Shown here: piece after piece, positions 56,657 to 64,000 of the stretch
How positions within the stretch are numbered: the stretch's first letter is position 1
How the letters are laid out: each line of letters starts with the position of its first letter
DNA from: Delphinapterus leucas
Lineage: Eukaryota; Chordata; Mammalia; Artiodactyla; Monodontidae
Length of the DNA: 64,000 nucleotides
NCBI RefSeq assembly: GCF_002288925.2
Contig: NW_022098002.1
Coordinates: 552,057 to 616,056, forward strand
Direction of reading: 5' to 3'
Translations under genes and position numbers: made by a program
The notes under the pieces: model-generated
Database searches by the model: none
Told to the model about the DNA's origin: nothing
What the model saw: only the letters and a program-made list of their open reading frames with translations

Positions 56657-59600
56657 ATGGTCATAGGAACATACATATCGATAATTACCTTAAACATGAA
56701 TGGATTAAATGCTCCAACCAAAAGACACAGGCTCGCTGAATGGATACATAAACAAGACCCATATATATGCTGTCTACAAGAGACCCACTTCAGATCTAGG
56801 GATACATACAGACTGAAAGTGAAGGGATGGAAAAAGATATTCCATGCAAATGAAATCAAAAGAAAGCTGGAGTAGCAATACTCATATCAGATAAACTAGA
56901 CTTTAAAATAAAGAATATTACAAGAGACAAGGAAGGACACTACATAATGATCAAGGGATCGATTCAAGAAGAAGATATAACAGTTATAAATATATATGCA
57001 CCCAACATAGAAGCACCTCGATACATAAGGCAACTGCTAACAGCTATAAAAGAAGAAATTGACAGTAACACAATAAGAGTGGGGGATTTTAACACCTCAC
57101 TTACACCAATGGACAGATCATCCAAACAGAAAATTAATAAGGAAACACAAGCTCTAAATGATGCAATAGACCAGATAGATTTAATCGATATTTATAGGAC
57201 ATTCTATCCAAAAACAGATTACACTTTCTTCTCAAGTGCACATGGAACATTCTCCAGGATAGATCACATCTTGGGTCACAAACCAAGCCTCAGTAAGTTT
57301 AAGAAAATTGAAATCATATCAAGCATCTTTTCTGACCCCAACACTATGAGATTAGAAATCAATTACAGGGGAAAAAAACGTAAAATACACACACATGGAG
57401 GCTAAACAATACGTTACTAAATAACCAAGAGATCACTGAAGAAATCAAAGAGGAAATTTAAAAATACCTAGAGGCAAATCACAATGGACACATGACCATC
57501 AAAAATCTATGGGATGCAGCAAAAGCAGTTCTAAGAGAGAAGTTTATAGCGATACAAGGCTACCTCAAGAAACAAGAAAAATCTCAAGTAAACAATCTAA
57601 CCTTACACCTAAAGGAACTAGAGAAAGAACAAACAAAACCCAAAGTTAGTAGAAGGAAAGAAATCATAAAGATCAGAGTAGAAATAAATGAAATAGAAAC
57701 AAAGAAAACAATAGCAAAGATCAATAAAACTAAAAGCTGGTTCTTTGAGAAGATAAACAAAATTGATAAACCATTAGCCAGACGCATCAAGAAAAAGAGG
57801 GAGAAGACTCAAGTCAATAAATTAGAAATGAAAAAGAAGTTACAACAGACACCGCAGAAATACAAAGCATCCTAAGAGACTACTACAAGCAATCTATGCC
57901 AATAAAATGGACAACCTGGAAGAAATGGACAAATTCTTAGAAAGGTATAACCTTCCAAAACTGAACCAGGAAGAAATAGAATATATGAACAGACAAATCA
58001 CCAGTAATGAAATTGAAACAGTGATTTAAAATCTTCCAACAAACAAAAGTCCAGGACCAGATGGCTTCACAGGTGAATTCTATCAAACATTTAGAGAAGA
58101 GCTAACACCCATCCTTCTCAAACTATTCCAAAACATTTCAGAGGAAGGAACACTGCCAAACTCATTCTATGAGGCCACATCACCCTGATACCAAAACCAG
58201 ACAAAGATACTACAAAAAAAGAAAATTACAGACCAATAGTACTGATGAATATAGATGCAAAAATCCTCAACAAAAGACTAGCAAACATAATCCAACAACA
58301 CATTAAAAGGATCATACACCATGATCAAGTGAGATTTATCCCAGGGATGCAAGGATTCTTCAATATATGCAAATCAATCAATGTGATACACCATATTAAC
58401 AAACTGAAGAATAAAAACCATATGATCATCTCAATAGATGCAGAAAAAGCTTTTGACAAAATTCAACACCCATTTATGACAAAAACTCTCCAGAAAGTGG
58501 GCATAGATGGAACCTACCTCAACATAATAAAGGCCATATATGACAAACTCACAGCCAACATCATTCTCAATGGTGAACAACTGAAAGCATTTCCTCTAAG
58601 ATCAGGAACAAGACAAGGATGTCCACTCTCGCCACTATTATTCAACAGTTTTGGAAGTCCTAGCCATGGCAATCAGAGAAGAAAAAGAAATAAAAGGAAT
58701 ACAAATTGGAAAAGAAGAAGTAAAACTGTCACTGTTTGCAGATGACATGATACTATACATAGAGAATCCTAAAGATGCCACCAGAAAACTACTAGAACTA
58801 ATCAATGGATTTGGTAAAGTTGCAGGATACAAAATTAATGCACAGAAATCTCTTGCATTCCTATACACTAATGATGAAAAATCTGAAAGAGAAATTAAGG
58901 AAACCCTCCCATTTACCACTGCAACAAAAAGAATAAAATACCTAGGAATAAACCTACCTAGGGAGACAAAAGACCTGTATGCAGAAAGCTATGACACCGA
59001 TGAAAGAAATTAAAGATGATACAAACAGATGGAGAGATATACCATGTTCTTGGATTGGAAAAATCAATATTATGAAAATGACTGTACTACCCAAAGCAAT
59101 CTACAGATTCAACGCCATCCCTATAAATTAACAATGGCAATTTTACAGAACTAGAACAAAAAATCTTAAAATGTATATGGAGACACAAAAGACCCCGAAT
59201 AGTCAAAGCAGTCTTGAGGGGAAAAAAATGGAACTGGAGGAATCAGGCTCCCTGACTTCAGACTATACTACAAAGCTACAGTAATCAAGACAGTATGGTA
59301 CTGGCACAAAAACAGAAATATAGATCAATGGTACAGGATAGAAAGCCCAGAGATAAACCCACACACTTATGGTCAACTAATCTATGACAAAGGAGGCAAG
59401 GATATACAATGGAGAAAAGACAGTCTCTTCAATAAGTGGTGCTGGGGAAACGGGACAGCTACATACAAAAGACTGAAATTAGAACACTCCCTAACACCAT
59501 ACACACAAATAGACTCAAAATGGATTAGAGACCTAAATGTAAGACCAGACGCTATAAAACTCTTACAGGAAAATGTAGGAAGAACACTCTTTGACATAAA

Positions 59601-60324
59601 TCACAGCAAGATCCTTTTTGATCCACCTCCTAGAGTAATGGAAATAAAAACAAAAATAAACAAATGGGACCTAATGAAACTTCAAAGCTTTTGCACAGCA
59701 AAGGAAACCATAAACAAGACGAAAAGACAATCCTTAGAATGGGAGAAAATATTTGCAAACAAATCAACAGACAAAGGATTAATCTGCAAAATATATAAGC
59801 AGCTCATACAGCTCAATATCAAAAAAACAAACAACCTAATCCAATAATGGGCAGAAGACCTAAATAGATATTTCTCCAAAGAAGATATACAGACTGCCAA
59901 CAAACACATGAAAGGATGCTCATCATCACTAATCATTAGAGAAATGCAAATCAAAATTACAATGAGGTATCACCTCACACCGGTCAGAATGGCCATCATC
60001 AAAAACTCTACAAACAATAAATGCTGGAGAGCGTGTGGAGAAAAGGGAACCCTCTCGCACTGTTGGTGGGAATGTAAATTGGTACAGCCACTATGGAGAA
60101 CAGTATGGAGGTTCCTTAAAAAACCAAAAGTAGAACTACCGTATGACCCAGCAATCCCACTACTGGGCATATACCCTGAGAAAACCATAATTCAAAAAGA
60201 GTCATGTACCACAATATTCATTGCAGCACTGTTTACAATAGCCAGGATGTGGAAGCAACCTAAGTGTCCGTCATCGGATGAATGGATAAAGAAGATGTGG
60301 CACATATATACAATGGAATATTAG
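56657..60324 (+). pseudogene. L1 ORF2 (endonuclease/reverse transcriptase), broken
   Basis: Start chosen at ATG 56657 (MVIGTYISIITLNMNG), 58 bases after the ORF1 stop. The endonuclease part keeps ITLNMNG, LQETHF, NIYAPN, VGDFNT and SRIDHILG, but the catalytic SDH motif reads SDP, losing the His. Frameshifts occur near 56870, 57405-57490, 57875, and 58640. The reverse transcriptase keeps [27 protein letters not shown] and FADD (58735-58746). The C-terminal Cys-rich region is present ([18 protein letters not shown]). A stop at 59845-59847 interrupts the C-terminal third. The last open piece ends after WHIYTMEY at 60324; the normal end would lie somewhat farther on. Confidence 0.9.
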
Positions 60325-60664
60325 CCATAAAAAGGAACGAAACTGGGTCATTTGTAGGGACATGGATGGATCTAGAGACTGTCATACAGAGTGAAGTAAA
60401 TCAGAAAGAGAAAAACAAATATTGTATATTAACGCATATATGTGGAACCTAAAAAAATGGTACAGATGAACTGGTTTGCAGGGCAGAAATAGAGACACAG
60501 ATGAAGGGAACAAACGTATGGACACCAAGGGGGGAAAGTGGCGGGGGTGTGGCGTGGTGGTGTGATGAACTGGGAGATTGACATATATACACTAACATGT
60601 ATAAAATGGATAACTAATAAGAACCTGCTGTATACAAAAATAAATAAACTAAAATTCAAAAGAG
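60325..60664 (+). mobile_element. L1 3' untranslated region and A-rich tail
   Basis: Holds the usual ORF2-end remnants (gacatggatggatctagaga), then gtgatgaactgggagattga, catatatacactaacatgta, ggataactaataagaacctg, ctgtatac and an aaaataaataaac A-rich tail. It differs in detail from the L1 ends at 4580 and 5362. Confidence 0.85.
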
Positions 60665-60682
60665 AAAAATTAATGTCTGAAG

Positions 60683-63660
60683 TCGCTGGACCACTGTCTG
60701 TGGTTTACATGCCAGACTGTTTGCAGGAGAGGATGCTGTGGTTTAGGGCAGTGAGATTTCGGGGCCCCATGGCATTTTGTGTTTCCACTGGGAAGAGACA
60801 GCCACGGTCACGCAGCTTTTCCAGATGGAACCAAAGTGACAGCATGCAGCAGGCTCCTGGCCCGGGCTCAGGCCCCTCTGAAGTATCTCTCTGGACAGCA
60901 GCCCCACTAGCTTCACTGAGAAACTCCAGCCTGAGAAGAGCACGTGGACCCGTGCCAGTGAGGACGGGCCAGAGCTGAGCAGGGATCTGGGCAGGGGTGT
61001 CCCTCTGGTCCCCCGGGTTCAGGGCGGGAGGCTGGGCGATTCAGGGGCCCTTCATCTGCCAGGCGACCTCCCTTTCTCCTCCTGCCCTTCTGGCTACTCT
61101 GCCTGTAGTGCATGTTCACAGAGAAGCCCCCCGAGGCTGGGCCGGGCGGTGCAGAACGCGGACCCCGAGGGGCTAAGGGGGCCCCTGCGCGTCCCGCACA
61201 CCCCGCCCCCGGCCCTGCCTGCACCGACCGCGCTGGCTCAGGGGCCTCTTTGTCGGGCTGTGCCGGGTCCTTCTAGCAGGAAATCCCTGATGGTTCCTTT
61301 GGGAGGGACAGGCTGGGAAGGCACTGCCATCTTGGGCCCTGACATCATTGCCGGTGTTTCCCTTTCTCAGTTTTCAGACTCCGTGGCTGCACACACGTAT
61401 TTGCTGAGCAAGCCAGCACCTTGGTCACCAGCTTCCTGCCCCAGCTTTCTGCCCTGCCTGCACTCTCGCTCTGACCAGGGACACGGTCTCTGTTCTTACT
61501 GCTTTTCTCCAGGAGGACCTCTGCCCCTTCCTGACTGTCTGCAGCCCCAGCTTCACGTCCAAGGGGACCTTTTCCCAATCACTCAGGTTTTCCTTCCACT
61601 TTTCCTGTTTCCTCGGCCGTCACTCCCTTGGATCCGGGCCCTGCCTTCCGCGGGGCCTCCCGGTCACCTGACCTTCCGAGGACCCGAGGTCATCCTGACC
61701 CCCCATCCTGCGGGATGAGCCCCGGCCTGACGTCAACTTCTCCCAGCAGGACGGTGGTCCCGTCTGTCTCCCTGGGTGGGGCCCACACTCTCCTGGCCCA
61801 GGCTTCCCGGGCTCTGTGAGCCCCTCGCCTCACATTTCCTACAGAACCGTCTCCCCTGATGGTCAGCACCGCCACTCTCAGGCTGTGGGGCCCACCCCCT
61901 CCATGAAGCCCCCCGGGTGGGCGACCCCAGCCCCCAGGCCACCTGTCACTCCTAACTCAGTGCTGTGAGTGATCGGACTTCTTTGGCAAATAGCTGGGTC
62001 CTGCGTTTTGACACTGCTTCAATTTCCGCCTTGAGAAATCAGTCTCCTACTGCTTACTTTTCACCCGTGTACATCTCTCTCCCCACAAGAATATACTCAT
62101 GGAAGGAATTCCTTGAGGCTCTCAGATTCAGGGATCTTTGTTTCAGTCCAGGCTCACCATCCAAGGCCCCGGTCTGTGTCCCTCGATTCATTTCTTTCCC
62201 CGTGGACATACGTCAGAGTTGGCTTATTAAACAGATTATATGCATCATGTTCCAGTAAGGTAGTAAAATTTCTTCTAGTTTTTTGTTTTCTATGTAAAAT
62301 TTTCTTTAAATGTTATTTTTTATTAACTATTCATTTTTGCTCCATGATCCCAACTGTTACCTGAAGAGACTACTTTCCAATAACAGAAAGGGTCTGGGAG
62401 GGACCCCCTTGGTTGCCCTGGGGCAGGAGCTGAGGGAATGAGGTTGCTCCTGGGGACTCGGGGGCTGGAGGAGGGGAGGGTGGGGAGAGCCCGGTGAGGA
62501 TGGGCAGCGAGACAGGACTTGGGACAGAAAAACTTTGAGAAAGACAAACTTTGAGACTGTTTGTCATGGGGGCAGGCAGCTCCCCCTGCACGGCGAGGAT
62601 CTTCAATAGAGCCAAGGGTGGGTTATCCCGGGGATGTAGAGTTTGACACGTGGATCCACGGATGTGGAGATGGGAAGGCTGATCCTGTCTCTGGGTCACG
62701 TGGATGGTCCTTCAGGGTTGACGTCTCCCGAGATCTCCCTGGTCTTTGGAGGAGAGACACGAGAACAGTTAACCGGGACAGGCCATCTCACAACCCACAA
62801 AATCCTCTCATCATGGTCGAAACCCCACGTGGCAAGGGAATTGTATCAACTCCACGTTCAACCTTAAAAATGGAGATTCAGAAAAGGTAAGTCCTATGTT
62901 AAACAGCAAAGTGTCCAAAGCGTGGTCTTACTCCTTTTATTTAAAATCCTGTGTTTTATCAATGGCATCCTCTCTCTCCTGTTTCTCTCTGCTGTCACTG
63001 AGCTGGGGGGCAGCAGACTCTCCTGTCCTCACAGCATTGCCTGGGGGCATTGGCCAGTCTGATTCGTCAGCCACTAAAATGCTTGGCTGTCTGGTCACCT
63101 CTAGGTTTCAGGATGTACGTCATCAACTGTGCGTCCAAAATTATCCACATGGGATAGTTCACATTCTGCCTTTGTTAAGGCTGCTCTGGGGTCCCTTATT
63201 ACTCCGTCATTTTCCATCATTATTTTTTAAAATATTTTGGGTCAAATATACAATTTATAAGCAATTATGACATCGTCATTTTAAAAATCACTATTTTAAA
63301 AATCCTATTCCACTAAACTGCCTTATAGACTATTTCTTTTTTCTATGTCAGTTGCCTCCATATGCCTGTAAATTTCCTCACTCTCACCAGCTCTTCTAAT
63401 TCACACGCTGGTGGTCCCCAGACCCCTGTTTCCAGTTCCATCTTGAGATAATATTCAGAGGAAGGCATTTAAAATTGTTTTCTTCAGATGATTTAATTTT
63501 GGCCTAATCCTCGTGATTAATTTCCTATTGGAGAACATCATTTATCTTTAAAAATGCAAATTATTATTCCTCTTTTATTTTTCCTTAAATATACTAGAGA
63601 GAATCAGAAAATAGACACCATTTTATGCTCTATCTCTGATTAACATAAACTTGCTTTAAA
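60683..63660. other. Mostly unique, GC-rich then AT-rich
   Basis: About 60990-61950 is GC-rich, with a CpG-rich core at 61120-61240, and carries overlapping frames including 189 codons plus (61149-61718) with no domain. About 62230-62340 and 63200-63660 are AT-rich. No gene or repeat family recognised with confidence. Confidence 0.35.
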
Positions 63661-63664
63661 ATTA

Positions 63665-64000
63665 ATACTTGTTATTTGTAATAGCAAATATTTGTAAGAG
63701 CCAATATGTCCAACTTCTAGAGAAATTGTTAAATAAATTATTAACGTTCATATTATAAAGTTTTCAAACACGTAATGAGCTTTATGAAGAGCAATTTGGC
63801 AACATTTACGCTCTTTATCACAGAAATCCAGTTCTAGGAATCTATTCTATGGAAATTCTCAGAAATATGGTGAAGGACTTACATACAAGGATGCCTCCTG
63901 AGCGTGATTTATATAAAGATAAAACACTGGAAACAGTTCAAAGAATAATTGTGTAATTAAATACTATCAAGCCATAAAATCATGTTTTTGCGGATTAGGT
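63665..64000 (+). mobile_element. Old L1M-type 3' fragments, cut by window end
   Basis: 63665-63770 reads ttatttgtaatagcaaatat, ccaatatgtccaac, gttaaataaattattaac, matching an old L1 3' region. From about 63775 a second, overlapping part follows (agcaatttggcaacatttac, agaaatccagttctaggaat, ctattctatggaaattctca, acatacaaggatgcc, actggaaacagttc). The same L1 portion thus occurs twice, so these are two fragments. The second runs off the window. Confidence 0.65.

Larger units (their letters stand above)
54735..60682 (+). mobile_element. Full-structure LINE-1 with 18-base target-site duplication
   Basis: L1 body 54754-60664, with 5' untranslated region, ORF1 remnant, ORF2 remnant, 3' untranslated region and an A-rich end. 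Target-site duplication aaaaattaatgtc(c/t)gaag sits at 54736-54753 and 60665-60682; the only difference is a CpG-to-TpG type change. Near the 5' end a CAAGATGGCGG box (54763-54773) matches the YY1-type site typical of L1 promoters. Both ORFs carry stops and frameshifts, so the copy cannot move on its own. At 5.9 kb it is the longest and best-bounded mobile element here. Confidence 0.95.

Noticed and set aside
61149..61718. 189-codon plus-strand frame in a GC-rich block
   Set aside because: Pro/Ser/Leu-rich with no motif, opposed by minus-strand frames; chance explanation preferred.
1..64000. CRISPR arrays, operons, prophage or bacterial defence systems
   Set aside because: The sequence is mammalian; no spaced direct repeats or prokaryotic gene organisation was seen.

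Overview
This window is mammalian nuclear DNA, almost certainly from a cetacean and probably a toothed whale. The main evidence is a set of tRNA-derived CHR-type SINEs, recognised by their start (gggcttccctggtggcgcag), a B-box core around ggttcgtgcc, and the segment ccgcggagcggctgggcc. LINE-1 copies with cetartiodactyl-type 3' ends support this (agcacagggagatcagctcg and ctccaataaag before the poly(A)). Older mammal-wide repeats (MIR, L2, MLT1, L1M, hAT-Charlie) form the background. The species is inferred from repeat content only.

I found no host protein-coding gene, RNA gene or processed pseudogene I could defend. Long open frames in the GC-rich parts (for example 278 codons at 15381-16217 minus and 218 codons at 24806-25462 plus) lack recognisable domains. 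Several run through MIR sequence or face an equally long frame on the other strand. The window is best read as intergenic or deep-intronic sequence. All recognisable coding material is decayed LINE-1.

Layout. 1-17 kb is mostly unique, GC-rich sequence with an MLT1 LTR, a TCTA microsatellite, two L1 3' ends (4.6 and 5.4 kb), a CT/CA repeat, an old antisense L1 piece and one 5'-truncated CHR SINE. 17-29 kb holds old L1M pieces, MIR and L2 scraps and CpG-rich blocks near 22.4 and 24.8 kb. 29.9-35.5 kb holds a CHR SINE, an opposed longer CHR SINE and a 4.9 kb minus-strand L1 that stops at the second SINE. 35.8-39.4 kb is a chain of old plus-strand L1M fragments. 39.4-54.7 kb mixes GC-rich unique DNA with MIR, L2, MLT1, hAT and SINE copies, plus AT-rich stretches that could be conserved non-coding DNA. 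54.7-60.7 kb is one 5.9 kb L1 with a full set of parts, bounded by an 18-base target-site duplication. The rest is unique sequence ending in old L1M pieces.

The most notable points are structural. Both large L1 copies have ORF1 split at the same place by the same net frameshift, leaving an ATGA stop/start overlap. The minus-strand L1 joins the 5' end of a same-strand SINE exactly where its own 3' end is missing. Two CHR SINEs form an inverted pair 92 bases apart. I saw no convincing new biological system.
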